Assembly (NCBI GenBank): GCA_900538905.1
Contig: UPZS01000001.1
Span: forward strand, 62,001-126,000
DNA from: an uncultured Sutterella sp.
GTDB lineage: Bacteria > Pseudomonadota > Gammaproteobacteria > Burkholderiales > Burkholderiaceae_F
Direction: 5' to 3'
DNA: 64,000 nt
Part shown: positions 32,007 to 43,365 of the stretch, one piece after another
Position numbering within the stretch: the stretch's first letter is position 1
Layout of the letters: each line of letters opens with the position of its first letter
Notes under the pieces: generated by a model
The model's input: the letters and a program-made list of their open reading frames with translations, nothing else
Told to the model about the DNA's origin: nothing
Databases searched by the model: none
Position numbers and translations under genes: made by a program

Positions 32007-32036
32007 TTGACAGGGGAAAGGGGGCGTGGTTATACT
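32007..32036 (+). promoter_or_regulatory. Promoter of the S10 operon
   Basis: A consensus TTGACA (32007-32012), 18-bp purine-rich spacer, and TATACT (32031-32036), followed by a GC run and a leader of about 45 nt before rpsJ. This is the best promoter match in the window together with that of the tRNA operon. Confidence 0.75.
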
Positions 32037-32085
32037 GCGCCCCCTTAGTTCTTTTATTGTTCTTTTTCTTAGGAAAATCAGACAA

Positions 32086-32406
32086 ATGCAGTCTCAGTGC
32101 ATCCGCATTCGCCTCAAGGCGTTTGATTACAAGCTGATCGATCAGTCGGCTCTCGAAATCGTCGACACCGCCAAGCGCACCGGCGCTGTTGTTCGCGGTC
32201 CCGTTCCGCTTCCCACCCGCATTCAGCGTTTCGACATTCTGCGTTCGCCGCACGTCAACAAGACCAGCCGCGACCAGCTCGAAATCCGCACCCATCAGCG
32301 CCTGATGGACATCATCGATCCGACCGACAAGACCGTTGACGCTCTGATGAAGCTCGACCTCCCGGCCGGCGTTGACGTCAAGATCAAGGTCAACAACAAG
32401 CAGTAA
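32086..32406 (+). CDS. rpsJ: 30S ribosomal protein S10 (NusE)
   Basis: A 106-aa protein of the 30S head, also the NusG/NusB partner in antitermination. It begins [20 protein letters not shown], with [20 protein letters not shown] in the middle. The ATG at 32086 (AGGA upstream) gives a length a few residues above the usual 103. It is the first gene of the S10 operon. Confidence 0.98.
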   Translation: MQSQCIRIRLKAFDYKLIDQSALEIVDTAKRTGAVVRGPVPLPTRIQRFDILRSPHVNKTSRDQLEIRTHQRLMDIIDPTDKTVDALMKLDLPAGVDVKIKVNNKQ

Positions 32407-32601
32407 TTGCACAAGTTTTCTCGTTTGTGTTCTGAGGGAGATCCGAAGGGCACGAACGAATATGCGTCACTTCTGGCTTTCGAGGCGCTCGATCGGCGTT
32501 ACGAACCGAAGGAAGACTTCGAAGTTCGAACCTCCCGTCGTGAAGTGATTTCTTTAAAAGTACGGTCCCGTCCAATCGTAGACGGGGTGGAGTAAAAATA
32601 A
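32407..32601 (+). promoter_or_regulatory. rpsJ-rplC gap with hairpin near the rplC ribosome site
   Basis: A 195-bp gap. CCCGTC (32567-32572) and GACGGG (32581-32586) form a 6-bp stem ending directly at the GGGGTGGAG ribosome site of rplC, so it could affect rplC translation. A 62-codon frame in this gap has no protein-like features and was not called. Confidence 0.3.
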
Positions 32602-33246
32602 ATGAGTGAAAAGCTCGGCTTAGTCGGCCGTAAGATCGGCATGACGCGCATCTTTGAAGAGGACGGCAAGTCCGTTCCCGTGACGGTGCTCGACGTGTCC
32701 GGCAACCGTGTTGCCTGCGTCAAGACGGTTGAATCCGACGGCTACAATGCTGTTCAAGTCGCGTTCGGCTCCAAGAAGCCCTCGCGCGTCAACAAGGCGC
32801 TCGCCGGCCAGTTTGCTAAGGCTGGTATTGAAGCAGCTGCTACGTTGAAAGAGTTCCATATCGACGAAGACAAGGTTGCCGAATTCAAGCCCGGCACCGT
32901 TCTCAGCGCCGACATGTTCACGGCCGGCCAGAAGGTCGACGTGACCGGCACCACCATCGGTAAGGGTTTCGCAGGCGCCATCAAGCGTCACCACTTCTCC
33001 TCGAACCGCGCCAGCCACGGTAACTCCGTGACGACCCGCGCTCCCGGTTCTATCGGTAATCGCCAGGACCCGGGCCGCGTGTTCCCCGGCAAGCGTATGG
33101 CTGGACACCTCGGTGCAGCCCAGCGCACCACGCAGAATCTCGTGGTTGCCCGTGTCGATGCTGAACGTGGTCTTCTGCTCGTTCGCGGTGCCGTTCCCGG
33201 CTCCAAGGGCGGTGAAGTCATCGTGCGTCCCGCCGTGAAGGCCTAA
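32602..33246 (+). CDS. rplC: 50S ribosomal protein L3
   Basis: A 214-aa protein near the peptidyl transferase centre. It begins [14 protein letters not shown] and contains the conserved loop [20 protein letters not shown] and [14 protein letters not shown]. It is followed by rplD after 14 bp. Confidence 0.98.
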   Translation: MSEKLGLVGRKIGMTRIFEEDGKSVPVTVLDVSGNRVACVKTVESDGYNAVQVAFGSKKPSRVNKALAGQFAKAGIEAAATLKEFHIDEDKVAEFKPGTVLSADMFTAGQKVDVTGTTIGKGFAGAIKRHHFSSNRASHGNSVTTRAPGSIGNRQDPGRVFPGKRMAGHLGAAQRTTQNLVVARVDAERGLLLVRGAVPGSKGGEVIVRPAVKA

Positions 33247-33260
33247 TCCAGGAGCGATCA

Positions 33261-33881
33261 ATGGAACTGAATGTAATCAATGAACTCGGTCAGGAAGCGG
33301 GCAAAGCCGCTGCCTCTGACGCCGTGTTCGGCCGCGAATACAACGAAGCTCTGGTGCACCAGCTCGTGGTTGCTTACCAGGCTAACGCCCGTCAGGGTAC
33401 GCGCGCTCAGCTCAGCCGTGAGTTCGTGCGCCACACGACCCGCAAGCCCTGGAACCAGAAGGGCACCGGTCGCGCCCGTTCGGGCATGTCCTCCTCGCCG
33501 CTGTGGCGTGGTGGTGGCCGTGCTTTCCCGAACACGCCTAACGAAAACTTCAGCCACAAGATGAACAAGAAGGCTTATCGCGCTGCCATGGCTTCGATCC
33601 TCTCGAAGCTCGCTGCCGACGGCCGTCTCGTTGTGGTTGACTCGATCAGCGCCGAATCCCCGAAGACGAAGGAATTCGCCGCCAAGCTCAAGACGCTTGG
33701 TCTTGATCACGTGATGATCATCACCGAGTCGGTCGACGACAACCTCTATCTGGCCAGCCGCAACCTCAAGAACGTTCTCGTGGTTGAGCCGCGCTACGCC
33801 GACCCGCTCTCCCTGATCTACTACAACAAGATCGTTGTCACGAAGGCTGCGGTCGCCAAGCTCGAGGAGATGCTCGGATGA
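33261..33881 (+). CDS. rplD: 50S ribosomal protein L4
   Basis: A 206-aa protein lining the exit tunnel. The tunnel loop is visible as [20 protein letters not shown]. In E. coli it represses the S10 operon; whether that holds here is unknown. It overlaps rplW by 4 bp (ATGA). Confidence 0.98.
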   Translation: MELNVINELGQEAGKAAASDAVFGREYNEALVHQLVVAYQANARQGTRAQLSREFVRHTTRKPWNQKGTGRARSGMSSSPLWRGGGRAFPNTPNENFSHKMNKKAYRAAMASILSKLAADGRLVVVDSISAESPKTKEFAAKLKTLGLDHVMIITESVDDNLYLASRNLKNVLVVEPRYADPLSLIYYNKIVVTKAAVAKLEEMLG

Positions 33882-34180
33882 AACAAGAACGTTTGTTGAA
33901 GGTCCTCGTCGGTCCGGTTATCTCCGAAAAGAGCACCCGACTCGAAGAATACAAGGACAAGCAGTATGCTTTCGTCGTCACGCCGTGCGCGACGAAGCCG
34001 GAAGTGAAGGCCGCTGTCGAACTGTGCTTCAAGGTGCAGGTTGAAAGCGTGCAGATTCTGACCACCAAGGGCAAGCAGAAGCGCTTTGGCCGTGGTATGG
34101 GCAAGCGCAGCGATGTTCGCAAGGCTTATGTCCGTCTTGCTGAAGGTCAGAGCATCAACTTCGTGCAGGAGGTTAAGTAA
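33878..34180 (+). CDS. rplW: 50S ribosomal protein L23
   Basis: A 100-aa tunnel-exit protein and docking site for trigger factor and SRP. It starts [20 protein letters not shown]. The [20 protein letters not shown] segment is conserved. It starts inside the rplD stop and ends on the first base of the rplB ATG, so it is translationally coupled. Confidence 0.98.
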   Translation: MKQERLLKVLVGPVISEKSTRLEEYKDKQYAFVVTPCATKPEVKAAVELCFKVQVESVQILTTKGKQKRFGRGMGKRSDVRKAYVRLAEGQSINFVQEVK

Positions 34181-35007
34181 TGGCTCTCGTCAAACTCAAG
34201 CCGACGTCCCCCGGCCGCCGTCATGCGGTCAAAGTGGTGACTCCGGGCCTGCACAAGGGCAAGCCCTTCGCAGCTCTGCTGGAAAAGAAGAATCGCGGCT
34301 CCGGCCGTAACAACAACGGTCACATTACGTGCCGTCACAAGGGTGGTGGCTCCAAGCGTCACTATCGTGTGATTGACTTCCTGCGTAACAAGGACGGTGT
34401 TCCCGCCCGCGTCGAACGCATCGAATACGATCCGAACCGTTCCGCTCACATCGCGCTCGTGCTGTATGCTGACGGCGAACGTCGCTACATCATCTGCCCG
34501 AAGGGTTTGAACGTTGGTGATACGATCATGAGCGGTCAGGAAGCCCCGATCAAGGTTGGCAACGCTCTGCCGTTGCGCAACATCCCGGTGGGTTCCACCA
34601 TTCACTGCATCGAAATGCTCCCGGGCAAGGGTGCTCAGTTGGTTCGCTCCGCTGGTGCCTATGCTCAGCTGATCGCCCGTGAAGGTGCTTACGCTCAGGT
34701 GCGTATGCGCTCCGGCGAAGTGCGTCGCATCCTCATCGAATGCCGCGCGACGATCGGTACGGTCGGCAACGAAGAAAACAGCCTGCGTGAACTCGGCAAG
34801 GCCGGTGCCACCCGTTGGCGCGGCATCCGTCCGACCGTTCGCGGTAAGGTGATGAACCCGGTTGATCACCCGCATGGTGGTGGCGAAGGCCGTACCGGTA
34901 CCGGTCGCGCTCCTGTCACGCCGTGGGGCCAGCTCACCAAGGGCTATCGTACCCGCAACTCCAAGCGCACGGATTCCATGATCATCCAGCGCCGTTACGA
35001 CAAATAA
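34180..35007 (+). CDS. rplB: 50S ribosomal protein L2
   Basis: A 275-aa protein needed for peptidyl transferase assembly. Conserved stretches: [20 protein letters not shown] and the C-terminal [20 protein letters not shown], which carries the essential His. The start overlaps the rplW stop by one base. Confidence 0.99.
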   Translation: MALVKLKPTSPGRRHAVKVVTPGLHKGKPFAALLEKKNRGSGRNNNGHITCRHKGGGSKRHYRVIDFLRNKDGVPARVERIEYDPNRSAHIALVLYADGERRYIICPKGLNVGDTIMSGQEAPIKVGNALPLRNIPVGSTIHCIEMLPGKGAQLVRSAGAYAQLIAREGAYAQVRMRSGEVRRILIECRATIGTVGNEENSLRELGKAGATRWRGIRPTVRGKVMNPVDHPHGGGEGRTGTGRAPVTPWGQLTKGYRTRNSKRTDSMIIQRRYDK

Positions 35008-35019
35008 GGGGGCCAGTAA

Positions 35020-35298
35020 ATGTCTCGTTCGTTAAAGAAAGGGCCGTTTGTTGACGGTTCCCTGCTCAAGAAGGTTGAAGCCGCTCAGGCCGGTCGCGAC
35101 AAGCGTCCGATCAAGACCTGGTCGCGTCGCTCCACCATTCTTCCTGAGTTCATCGGTCTGACGATCGCCGTTCACAACGGCCGTCAGCATGTTCCGGTGT
35201 ACATCAATGAAAACATGGTCGGCCACAAGCTCGGTGAGTTTGCGCTGACTCGTACCTTCCACGGTCACGCTGCCGACAGCAAGAAGGTCAAGGGGTAA
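35020..35298 (+). CDS. rpsS: 30S ribosomal protein S19
   Basis: A 92-aa 30S head protein. It begins [20 protein letters not shown] and includes [20 protein letters not shown]. It is preceded by GGGG(C) 9 nt before the ATG and followed by rplV after 4 bp. Confidence 0.98.
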   Translation: MSRSLKKGPFVDGSLLKKVEAAQAGRDKRPIKTWSRRSTILPEFIGLTIAVHNGRQHVPVYINENMVGHKLGEFALTRTFHGHAADSKKVKG

Positions 35299-35302
35299 TC
35301 AA

Positions 35303-35635
35303 ATGGAAACTACTGCAATCGTTCGCGGCGTTCGCCTTTCGGCTCAGAAGGGCCGTCTGGTGGCCGACCTGGTTCGCGGTAAGCCCGTGGACAAGGCCCT
35401 CAACATCCTGCGCTTCACGCAGAAGCGCGCTGCCGGCATCATCCTCAAGGCGCTCGAATCCGCGATCGCCAACGCCGAACACAACGACGGCGCTGACGTG
35501 GATGAACTGTTCGTTAAGAAGATCTACGTGGAAAAGGCCACGACGCTGCGCCGCTTCGGTGCTCGCGCCAAGGGTCGCGGTACGCGTATCGGCAAGCAGA
35601 CGGCTCACATCTTTGTGACCGTCGGCGACAAGTAA
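35303..35635 (+). CDS. rplV: 50S ribosomal protein L22
   Basis: A 110-aa tunnel protein. The [19 protein letters not shown] segment and the long tunnel hairpin ([20 protein letters not shown]) are intact, so no macrolide-type deletion is seen. Confidence 0.98.
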   Translation: METTAIVRGVRLSAQKGRLVADLVRGKPVDKALNILRFTQKRAAGIILKALESAIANAEHNDGADVDELFVKKIYVEKATTLRRFGARAKGRGTRIGKQTAHIFVTVGDK

Positions 35636-35645
35636 AAGGTGAACC

Positions 35646-36419
35646 ATGGGTCAGAAAATTAATCCTACCGGCTTCCGCCTTCCCGTTACGCGCAACTGGA
35701 CGTCGCGCTGGTATGCGGTCGGCCGTAACTTTTCCCGCACGCTCGGCGAAGACCTCCGCGTCCGTGCTTTCCTTCGTGAAAAGCTGAAGAACGCCAGCGT
35801 CTCGCGCATTCTGATCGAACGCCCGGCCAACAATGCCCGCATCACGATCTTCTCGGCTCGTCCCGGTGTCGTGATCGGCAAGCAGGGTGCTGACATCGAA
35901 ATGCTCAAGGCCGAAGTTCAGAAGATGGTTGGTGTGCCTGTGCATATCAACATCGAAGAAATCCGCCGTCCGGATCTCGACGCTCAGCTCATCGCTGACA
36001 ACATTTGCCAGCAGCTCGAAAAGCGCGTGATGTTCCGCCGCGCCATGAAGCGCTCCATGCAGAACGCCATGCGTCTTGGCGCCCAGGGTATCAAGATCAT
36101 GAGCTCTGGTCGTTTGAACGGTGCTGAAATCGCCCGTACCGAATGGTACCGTGAAGGCCGCGTGCCTCTTCACACGCTGCGTGCCGACATTGACTACGCA
36201 GTTGCCGAAGCTAACACGACCTACGGCGTGATCGGCGTTAAGGTTTGGGTTTACAAGGGTGACAACCTCGGCCGCGAAGATGTGGTCGAAGCTGCCGCTC
36301 CCGCCGAACGCGAAGATCGTCGTCGTCCGGCTCGTCGCCAGCGCCGTGATGGCGAAGGCGCAGCCCGCCGTCCGCGTCGTGCACCCGCTGCCGCCGCTGA
36401 CAAGAAAGACGGAGAATAA
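35646..36419 (+). CDS. rpsC: 30S ribosomal protein S3 with long basic C-terminal tail
   Basis: A 257-aa mRNA-entry protein. Normal S3 features are present: [17 protein letters not shown], the KH domain with [14 protein letters not shown], and [20 protein letters not shown]. After about residue 218 it carries a tail of roughly 40 residues rich in Arg, Ala and Glu ([20 protein letters not shown]), making it longer than the 233-aa E. coli protein. Such tails are seen in other Burkholderiales. Confidence 0.98.
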   Translation: MGQKINPTGFRLPVTRNWTSRWYAVGRNFSRTLGEDLRVRAFLREKLKNASVSRILIERPANNARITIFSARPGVVIGKQGADIEMLKAEVQKMVGVPVHINIEEIRRPDLDAQLIADNICQQLEKRVMFRRAMKRSMQNAMRLGAQGIKIMSSGRLNGAEIARTEWYREGRVPLHTLRADIDYAVAEANTTYGVIGVKVWVYKGDNLGREDVVEAAAPAEREDRRRPARRQRRDGEGAARRPRRAPAAAADKKDGE

Positions 36420-36421
36420 CG

Positions 36422-36838
36422 ATGCTGCAACCGAATCGTACTAAGTACCGCAAGGACCAGAAGGGCCGTAACTACGGTCTCGCTCAGCGCGGCGCTAACG
36501 TGAGCTTTGGCGAATTCGGCCTCAAGGTGGTCGAACGCGGCCGTCTGACGGCCCGCCAGATCGAAGCTGCGCGTCGTGCTCTCACCCGCCACATCAAGCG
36601 CGGCGGCCGTGTATGGATCCGTGTCTTCCCGGACAAGCCCATTTCCAGCAAGCCCGCGGAAGTGCGTATGGGTAACGGTAAGGGTAATCCGGAATACTGG
36701 GTTGCTCTCGTTCAGCCCGGTCGCGTGATCTATGAAATGGACGGCGTCGATGAACAGCTCGCCCGCGAAGCTTTCGCTCTTGCGGCTGCCAAGCTGCCTC
36801 TGAAGACGAAGTTCGTTGTCCGCCAGATCGGCATGTAA
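36422..36838 (+). CDS. rplP: 50S ribosomal protein L16
   Basis: A 138-aa protein near the A site. It begins [19 protein letters not shown] and includes [20 protein letters not shown] and the arginine-containing loop [19 protein letters not shown]. It lies 2 bp after rpsC. Confidence 0.98.
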   Translation: MLQPNRTKYRKDQKGRNYGLAQRGANVSFGEFGLKVVERGRLTARQIEAARRALTRHIKRGGRVWIRVFPDKPISSKPAEVRMGNGKGNPEYWVALVQPGRVIYEMDGVDEQLAREAFALAAAKLPLKTKFVVRQIGM

Positions 36839-36848
36839 GGAGACGGAC

Positions 36849-37043
36849 ATGAAGGCAAAAGACTTGCGCGCCATGGATGAGGCCGCGCTCAACAAGGAGC
36901 TCAACGACCTTCTCACCACGCACTTCAAGTTGCGCGTTCAGAAGGCTACGCAACAACTCCAGAACACGAACCAGCTGCGCGCCACGCGTCGCGACATCGC
37001 CCGCGTGCGCACGGTTCTCGCTCAGAAGGCGGCTGCGAAATGA
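36849..37043 (+). CDS. rpmC: 50S ribosomal protein L29
   Basis: A 64-aa tunnel-exit protein. It begins [20 protein letters not shown], helical throughout. The ATG at 36849 is preceded by AGGAG 8 nt away. It overlaps rpsQ by 4 bp. Confidence 0.97.
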   Translation: MKAKDLRAMDEAALNKELNDLLTTHFKLRVQKATQQLQNTNQLRATRRDIARVRTVLAQKAAAK

Positions 37044-37312
37044 CGAATACTGAAACTGCAAAGCTCACCCGCACCCTCACCGGTACGGTGACGAGCGACA
37101 AGATGGACAAGACCGTGACCGTTTTGGTCGAACGTCGTGTCAAGCACCCCCTCTACGGCAAGTACGTCGTTGAGAGCAAGAAGTATCATGCTCACGACGA
37201 AGCCAATGAGTGTGGTGTCGGTGACAAGGTCGAAATCGCGGAAACCCGTCCGCTCTCCAAGACGAAGTCCTGGAAGGTGACCCGTATCCTCGAGAAGGCC
37301 GTGATCATCTAA
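37040..37312 (+). CDS. rpsQ: 30S ribosomal protein S17
   Basis: A 90-aa OB-fold protein binding 16S rRNA. Conserved: [20 protein letters not shown] and [20 protein letters not shown]. It is the last gene of the S10 operon here; a 267-bp gap follows. Confidence 0.98.
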   Translation: MTNTETAKLTRTLTGTVTSDKMDKTVTVLVERRVKHPLYGKYVVESKKYHAHDEANECGVGDKVEIAETRPLSKTKSWKVTRILEKAVII

Positions 37313-37328
37313 GTCTTTAAAAAGACTT
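37311..37328 (+). terminator. Weak hairpin after rpsQ
   Basis: AAGTCTT (37311-37317) and AAGACTT (37322-37328) flank a 4-nt loop, overlapping the rpsQ stop. It has no T-run, so at most it is a partial terminator. Confidence 0.35.
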
Positions 37329-37338
37329 GAAAAATTAC

Positions 37339-37367
37339 TTGCAAGTTTTACGCGTTATGCGTATACT
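37339..37367 (+). promoter_or_regulatory. Promoter of the spc operon
   Basis: TTGCAA (37339-37344), 17-bp spacer, and TATACT (37362-37367) in the rpsQ-rplN gap, about 210 bp upstream of rplN. Confidence 0.65.
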
Positions 37368-37377
37368 TGCGAACTCG

Positions 37378-37413
37378 CGCAAATGCCGGACCTCTCGGGG
37401 TGCGGCATTTGCG
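37378..37413 (+). promoter_or_regulatory. 11-bp perfect hairpin in the rplN leader
   Basis: CGCAAATGCCG (37378-37388) pairs with CGGCATTTGCG (37403-37413) around a 14-nt loop. It begins about 10 bp after the spc -10 box, so it would be at the 5' end of the spc transcript. No T-run follows. Possible roles are 5' stabilisation or an autoregulatory site. The remaining 166 bp to rplN holds no gene. Confidence 0.5.
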
Positions 37414-37579
37414 TTGATGTCTGCGGACTGTGTTCCGTTGATTTCTGACCGGCTTAAGGGGAAGGTCTACTTCTCAGCCAGTTGGTTTTTTCTTTGGAAA
37501 TCAATGCGTTGCAGTCTTTCTCCCTGACGGGACCAATACTATCCGCATTGAGCGGAATAAGTTGGATATATAAACAACC

Positions 37580-37948
37580 ATGATTCAGATGCAATCCAGA
37601 CTGGACGTCGCCGATAACACCGGTGCTCGTTCAGTGATGTGTTTTAAGGTGTTGGGCGGCTCCAAGCGCCGCTATGCAAACATCGGCGACGTCGTGAAGG
37701 TGACGGTGAAAGAAGCCGCTCCTCGCGGTCGTGTTAAGAAGGGCGAAATCTACAACGCCGTTGTGGTCCGCACCGCTAAGGGTGTGCGCCGCGCCGACGG
37801 TTCTTTGATTCGCTTCGACGGCAACGCCGTCGTTCTGCTTAACTCCAAGCTCGAGCCCGTGGGCACTCGTATCTTCGGACCGGTCACGCGCGAACTGCGT
37901 ACCGAAAAGTTCATGAAGATCGTTTCCCTGGCTCCTGAAGTTCTTTAA
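37580..37948 (+). CDS. rplN: 50S ribosomal protein L14
   Basis: A 122-aa subunit-interface protein. It begins [20 protein letters not shown] and includes [20 protein letters not shown] and [13 protein letters not shown]. It is the first gene of the spc operon; the ribosome site is not obvious. Confidence 0.98.
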   Translation: MIQMQSRLDVADNTGARSVMCFKVLGGSKRRYANIGDVVKVTVKEAAPRGRVKKGEIYNAVVVRTAKGVRRADGSLIRFDGNAVVLLNSKLEPVGTRIFGPVTRELRTEKFMKIVSLAPEVL

Positions 37949-37961
37949 GGAGGCCGATAAG

Positions 37962-38282
37962 ATGCAGCGCATCCGCAAAGGTGACGAAGTTATCGTCATC
38001 GCCGGCAAGGATAAGGGCAAGAAGGGTATCGTTTCTGCCCGTATCGATGACCGCCGTATCACCGTCGAAGGTGTCAATGTTGCCCGCAAGGCTGTTCGTC
38101 CCAACCCGATGACCGGCGCTGAAGGCGGCATTCAGGACAAGACCCTTCCGATCGATCAGTCCAATGTCATGCTCTTTAACCCTGCCACTGGCAAGGGTGA
38201 CCGCGTCGGCTTCAAGGAAGTTGACGGCAAGAAGGTTCGCGTGTTCAAGAGCAACGGTGCCGTTGTCGGCGCCAAGGCCTAA
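37962..38282 (+). CDS. rplX: 50S ribosomal protein L24
   Basis: A 106-aa assembly-initiating protein with a KOW motif ([18 protein letters not shown]). It has an AAGGAGG ribosome site just upstream. rplE follows after 14 bp. Confidence 0.98.
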   Translation: MQRIRKGDEVIVIAGKDKGKKGIVSARIDDRRITVEGVNVARKAVRPNPMTGAEGGIQDKTLPIDQSNVMLFNPATGKGDRVGFKEVDGKKVRVFKSNGAVVGAKA

Positions 38283-38296
38283 GGAGCAACGACAAA

Positions 38297-38836
38297 ATGT
38301 CTCGTTTCCAGACTCTTTATCATGAAACCATCGTGCCCGAACTGATCAAGAAGTTCGGCTACAAGACGGTCATGCAGGTTCCTCGCATCACCAAGATCAC
38401 CCTCAACATGGGTGTTGGTGAAGCTGTCAACGACAAGAAGCTCGTCGACAATGCCGTCGGCGATCTGACCAAGATTGCCGGCCAGAAGCCTGCCATCACT
38501 CGCACCCGCAAGGCTATCGCGAACTTCAAGATTCGCGAAAACATGCCCATCGGCTGCATGGTGACCCTGCGCGGCGAACGCATGTACGACTTCCTTGATC
38601 GCCTCGTGACGATCGCTTTCCCGCGCGTTCGCGACTTCCGCGGCGTGTCCGGTCGTGCTTTTGATGGCCGTGGCAACTACAACATCGGCCTGCGCGAACA
38701 GATCATCTTCCCGGAAATCGAATACGACAAGATCGATGCTGTGCGCGGTTTGAACATTTCTATCACGACGACGGCGAAGACCGACGAAGAAGCCAAGGCT
38801 CTTCTGGCTGGTTTCCGCTTCCCGTTCCGCAACTGA
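38297..38836 (+). CDS. rplE: 50S ribosomal protein L5
   Basis: A 179-aa protein binding 5S rRNA. Conserved: [32 protein letters not shown] [20 protein letters not shown] and [25 protein letters not shown] precedes the start. Confidence 0.98.
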   Translation: MSRFQTLYHETIVPELIKKFGYKTVMQVPRITKITLNMGVGEAVNDKKLVDNAVGDLTKIAGQKPAITRTRKAIANFKIRENMPIGCMVTLRGERMYDFLDRLVTIAFPRVRDFRGVSGRAFDGRGNYNIGLREQIIFPEIEYDKIDAVRGLNISITTTAKTDEEAKALLAGFRFPFRN

Positions 38837-38852
38837 GATAGGTGCAAGGAAA

Positions 38853-39158
38853 ATGGCAAAGTTATCTCTGATTAACCGTGAACTTAAGCGCGAAGCTACC
38901 GTTGCTAAGTTTGCAGCCAAGCGCGCCGAACTCAAGGCGATTATCAACGACGCTACCCGCTCCATGGAAGAACGTATCGACGCTCGCCTCGCGCTGCAGG
39001 CTCTGCCGCGCAATGCAAGCCCCGTGCGTCTGCGCAATCGTTGCGGCCTCACTGGCCGTCCGCGCGGCACCTTCCGTAAGTTTGGCCTCGCTCGCGGCAT
39101 GATCCGTGACGCGGCCATGCGTGGTGACATTCCCGGCCTCATCAAGGCCAGCTGGTAA
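38853..39158 (+). CDS. rpsN: 30S ribosomal protein S14, zinc-free long form
   Basis: A 101-aa protein. It contains [19 protein letters not shown] with a single Cys, so it is the long zinc-independent type usual in proteobacteria. It lies between rplE and rpsH. Confidence 0.98.
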   Translation: MAKLSLINRELKREATVAKFAAKRAELKAIINDATRSMEERIDARLALQALPRNASPVRLRNRCGLTGRPRGTFRKFGLARGMIRDAAMRGDIPGLIKASW

Positions 39159-39176
39159 GAGCGAGGAGATTACTAA

Positions 39177-39572
39177 ATGAGTATGAGTGATCCGATCGCC
39201 GATATGCTGACCCGTATCCGTAACGGTCAGATCGTCGACAAGACCGAAGTCGTGATGCCGAGCTCCAAGCTCAAGGTTGCTATCGCGCAGGTTCTCAAGG
39301 ACGAAGGCTACATTGACGGCTTTAACGTTGTGACCGTTGATGGCAAGGCCCAGTTGCATATCGGTTTGAAGTACTACGCCGGCCGTCCGGTTATCGAACG
39401 CATCGAACGCGTTTCGCGCCCCGGCCTGCGCATCTATAAGAACCACGAGTCCATCCCGCAGGTCATGAACGGCCTCGGTATCGCGATTGTTTCCACCCCG
39501 AAGGGTGTGATGACCGATCGCAAGGCTCGCGCTGCCGGCATCGGCGGTGAAGTTCTCTGCTACGTTGCTTAA
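39177..39572 (+). CDS. rpsH: 30S ribosomal protein S8
   Basis: A 131-aa 16S rRNA-binding protein; S8 is the feedback repressor of the spc operon in E. coli. It begins [18 protein letters not shown] and ends [15 protein letters not shown]... then GGEVLCYVA. An alternative ATG two codons later (39183) is possible. Confidence 0.98.
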   Translation: MSMSDPIADMLTRIRNGQIVDKTEVVMPSSKLKVAIAQVLKDEGYIDGFNVVTVDGKAQLHIGLKYYAGRPVIERIERVSRPGLRIYKNHESIPQVMNGLGIAIVSTPKGVMTDRKARAAGIGGEVLCYVA

Positions 39573-39589
39573 TTTGGGAGGTTTTCAAT

Positions 39590-40123
39590 ATGTCTCGTAT
39601 TGGCAAGCATCCCGTTGAGCTCGCCCAGGGCGTGAGCGCCACGCTCGCCGACGGCTTTATCTCCGTCAAGGGCCCGAAGGGTGAAGTGCGTATGCACGTT
39701 CTTCCCAAGGTTGCTATCGAACAGGACGGCAACGTTCTTTCGTTCAAGCAGCTTGAAGAAACCCGTGAATCCAACGCCAACGTCGGCACGATGCGTGCTC
39801 TCGTGGCGGATATGAACAAGGGTGTGTCCGTGGGCTTTGAAAAGAAGCTCACTCTGGTTGGCGTGGGTTACCGTGCCCAGGCTCAGGGCGACAAGCTGAA
39901 TCTTCAGCTCGGCTTCTCGCACCCGGTGGTGCACCAGATGCCCGCAGGCGTGACCTGCGAAACGCCCACCCCGACGGAAATCGTCATCAAGGGCGCTGAC
40001 AAGCAGAAGGTCGGTCAGACCGCCGCTGTCGTGCGCAGCTACCGCGCTCCCGAACCCTACAAGGGTAAGGGCATCCGCTATGCTGACGAACACGTCATCA
40101 TCAAGGAAACCAAGAAGAAGTAA
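39590..40123 (+). CDS. rplF: 50S ribosomal protein L6
   Basis: A 177-aa protein near the GTPase centre. It begins [19 protein letters not shown], with [20 protein letters not shown] and the C-terminal [26 protein letters not shown] precedes the start. Confidence 0.98.
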   Translation: MSRIGKHPVELAQGVSATLADGFISVKGPKGEVRMHVLPKVAIEQDGNVLSFKQLEETRESNANVGTMRALVADMNKGVSVGFEKKLTLVGVGYRAQAQGDKLNLQLGFSHPVVHQMPAGVTCETPTPTEIVIKGADKQKVGQTAAVVRSYRAPEPYKGKGIRYADEHVIIKETKKK

Positions 40124-40139
40124 AGCGGGGTTCTGAGAA

Positions 40140-40499
40140 ATGATTAACAAAAAGGAAAACCGCCTGCGCCGCGCCGGTGCTACTCGCGCCCGCATCAAGC
40201 TGCAGAAGGTGAATCGTCTTACGGTGCACCGCACCAACCTGCACATCTATGCCAGCATCATTTCTGCTTCCGGCGATCGCGTTCTGGTGAGCGCCTCCAC
40301 GGCTGAAGCTGAAGTTCGTGCCATGGTCAACGGCAACGGCGGCAATATCGCCGCTGCTAAGATCGTCGGCGCCCGTCTGGCTGAGAAGGCGAAGGCTGCC
40401 GGAATCGAATCCTGCGCTTTCGACCGTTCCGGTTATCGTTACCACGGCCGCGTTGCCGCGCTGGCCGAGGCCGCGCGCGAAGCCGGCCTCAAGTTCTAA
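40140..40499 (+). CDS. rplR: 50S ribosomal protein L18
   Basis: A 119-aa 5S rRNA-binding protein. It begins with the basic [20 protein letters not shown] and contains [20 protein letters not shown] and [19 protein letters not shown]. Confidence 0.98.
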   Translation: MINKKENRLRRAGATRARIKLQKVNRLTVHRTNLHIYASIISASGDRVLVSASTAEAEVRAMVNGNGGNIAAAKIVGARLAEKAKAAGIESCAFDRSGYRYHGRVAALAEAAREAGLKF

Positions 40500-40514
40500 T
40501 AGGAATCGAGGCTT

Positions 40515-41033
40515 ATGGCTAAGGTTGACAAGAAGAACGCCGTCGAAGAAATTGATGACGGCATTCGCGAAAAGATGATCGCGGTGAACCGCGTCACCAA
40601 GGTTGTTAAGGGCGGCCGCATTCTTGCTTTCGCTGCTCTCACTGTTGCCGGTGACGGCAAGGGCTCCGTGGGCATGGGTACCGGCAAGAGCCGTGAAGTT
40701 CCGGCTTCCGTGAGCAAGGCCATGGAACGCGCCCGCAAGAGCATGAAGAAGGTGCCGCTCAACAACGGCACGATCTTCCACGCTGTTGAAGGCCACCACG
40801 GCGCTTCTCGCGTGCTGTTGATGCCCGCCGCCGAAGGCACCGGCGTGATCGCCGGCGGCCCGATGCGTGCCGTGATGGATGCTGTTGGCATCCGCAACGT
40901 GCTCGCCAAGGCTTACGGCTCGACGAATCCCTACAACATGGTCCGCGCTACGCTCAATGCGCTTGCGAACCTGCACTCGCCCGAAGATATTGCTGCCAAG
41001 CGCGGCAAGACGGTCGAAGAGCTCACGGCGTAA
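40515..41033 (+). CDS. rpsE: 30S ribosomal protein S5
   Basis: A 172-aa fidelity protein. Conserved: [20 protein letters not shown] and [20 protein letters not shown]; the spectinomycin-related loop appears wild type (KVVKGGR). Confidence 0.98.
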   Translation: MAKVDKKNAVEEIDDGIREKMIAVNRVTKVVKGGRILAFAALTVAGDGKGSVGMGTGKSREVPASVSKAMERARKSMKKVPLNNGTIFHAVEGHHGASRVLLMPAAEGTGVIAGGPMRAVMDAVGIRNVLAKAYGSTNPYNMVRATLNALANLHSPEDIAAKRGKTVEELTA

Positions 41034-41056
41034 TGCGTCTCGGAGGATATTGAGAA

Positions 41057-41242
41057 ATGTCTGAAACGAAGAAGACCGTCAAGGTCACGCTCGTCAAGAG
41101 CCCGATCGGCACCGGTGCCAAGCACCGTGCTACGCTTCTGGGTCTCGGTCTGAAGAAGCTTCATCAGACCCGCGAGCTCGAGGATACGCCCGCTGTGCGC
41201 GGTATGATCACCAAGGTCGCATTCCTTGTGCGCGTCGAATGA
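41057..41242 (+). CDS. rpmD: 50S ribosomal protein L30
   Basis: A 61-aa protein. It contains [20 protein letters not shown] and [20 protein letters not shown], the full bacterial L30 core. GGAGG lies upstream. Confidence 0.98.
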   Translation: MSETKKTVKVTLVKSPIGTGAKHRATLLGLGLKKLHQTRELEDTPAVRGMITKVAFLVRVE

Positions 41243-41259
41243 TCTGAGGTAACAGTCAA

Positions 41260-41697
41260 ATGCGTTTGAATACCATTAAGCCCAATGAGGGCGCCAAGAG
41301 CCAGGCACACCGCGTCGGTCGCGGCGTGGGCTCCGGCTGGGGCAAGACCGCCGGCCGTGGCCACAAGGGTCAGAAATCCCGTGCTGGCGGCTTCCACAAG
41401 GTCGGCTTCGAAGGCGGCCAGATGCCCCTGCATCGTCGTCTGCCGAAGCGCGGTTTCACTTCGCTCACCCGCCGCTACATCGAAGTGGTGCGTCTGAACG
41501 AACTGCAGGCCATGCCGGTTGACGAAATCGACTTGGCTGCTCTGAAGTCCGCTAACGTTGTTTCGATCCTCGCACAGGGTGCGCGCGTGATCCTCTCGGG
41601 TGAAATCACCCGTGCGGTGACCGTTCGCGGTCTGGGCGTGACCAAGGGTGCCAAGGCTGCTATCGAAGCTGCCGGCGGCTCCGTGGTTGAAGCCTAA
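41260..41697 (+). CDS. rplO: 50S ribosomal protein L15
   Basis: A 145-aa protein. The basic Gly-rich N-terminal half ([20 protein letters not shown]) and [10 protein letters not shown] are typical. It is followed by secY after 42 bp. Confidence 0.98.
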   Translation: MRLNTIKPNEGAKSQAHRVGRGVGSGWGKTAGRGHKGQKSRAGGFHKVGFEGGQMPLHRRLPKRGFTSLTRRYIEVVRLNELQAMPVDEIDLAALKSANVVSILAQGARVILSGEITRAVTVRGLGVTKGAKAAIEAAGGSVVEA

Positions 41698-41739
41698 TTT
41701 GAACCGAAACTAACAACGCTTTAAGGTAAGGACACAGAC

Positions 41740-43065
<1,326 letters not shown>

Positions 43066-43365
43066 TCGGAAGCCTTTTAAAAACAAGGTGCCGCCCGCGC
43101 CTCTGACCGGAGGGCTTCAAGCGGGAAACCTGCTAAAAAATTAAGTCGCAAAATTGAACAGCTGTCTGTGGCACATGTTGTAGACAGCGCGACCGAGAGT
43201 CCCAAACTTCGGGGGTGCAGACCAGTCACTACGCTGAGTTCTGCGACAAGCCCCCGGGTTTGTGACTTGTTTTTTTGGGAAAAACAAGTAAAATCATGCG
43301 TCTTTCCCCTGTGTTGGCACCAACTAAGTATGCCCGCCGATTCCCGGACGGGCCGGAGATTAAGA
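43066..43365 (+). promoter_or_regulatory. Structured secY-rpmJ gap in place of infA
   Basis: A 300-bp gap with no protein-like frame; infA, common here in relatives, is not present. It holds a two-part hairpin (CGGGGG 43210-43215 with CCCCCG 43251-43256, enclosing GCAGA 43217-43221 with TCTGC 43240-43244). A perfect 10-bp inverted repeat, ACTTGTTTTT (43265-43274) / AAAAACAAGT (43280-43289) with loop TTGGG, follows. The latter covers the spacer of a possible promoter, TTGTTT (43267-43272) - 16 bp - TAAAAT (43289-43294), which would drive rpmJ and the alpha operon. Confidence 0.5.

Noticed and set aside
32407-32595. A 62-codon plus-strand frame between rpsJ and rplC
   Set aside because: No ribosome site, no recognisable domain, and it overlaps the hairpin and ribosome site region of rplC; more likely leader sequence.
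43066-43365. A diverged infA between secY and rpmJ
   Set aside because: No frame in this gap encodes an S1-like OB fold of about 72 residues; the only frame entering rpmJ from upstream reads through hairpins.
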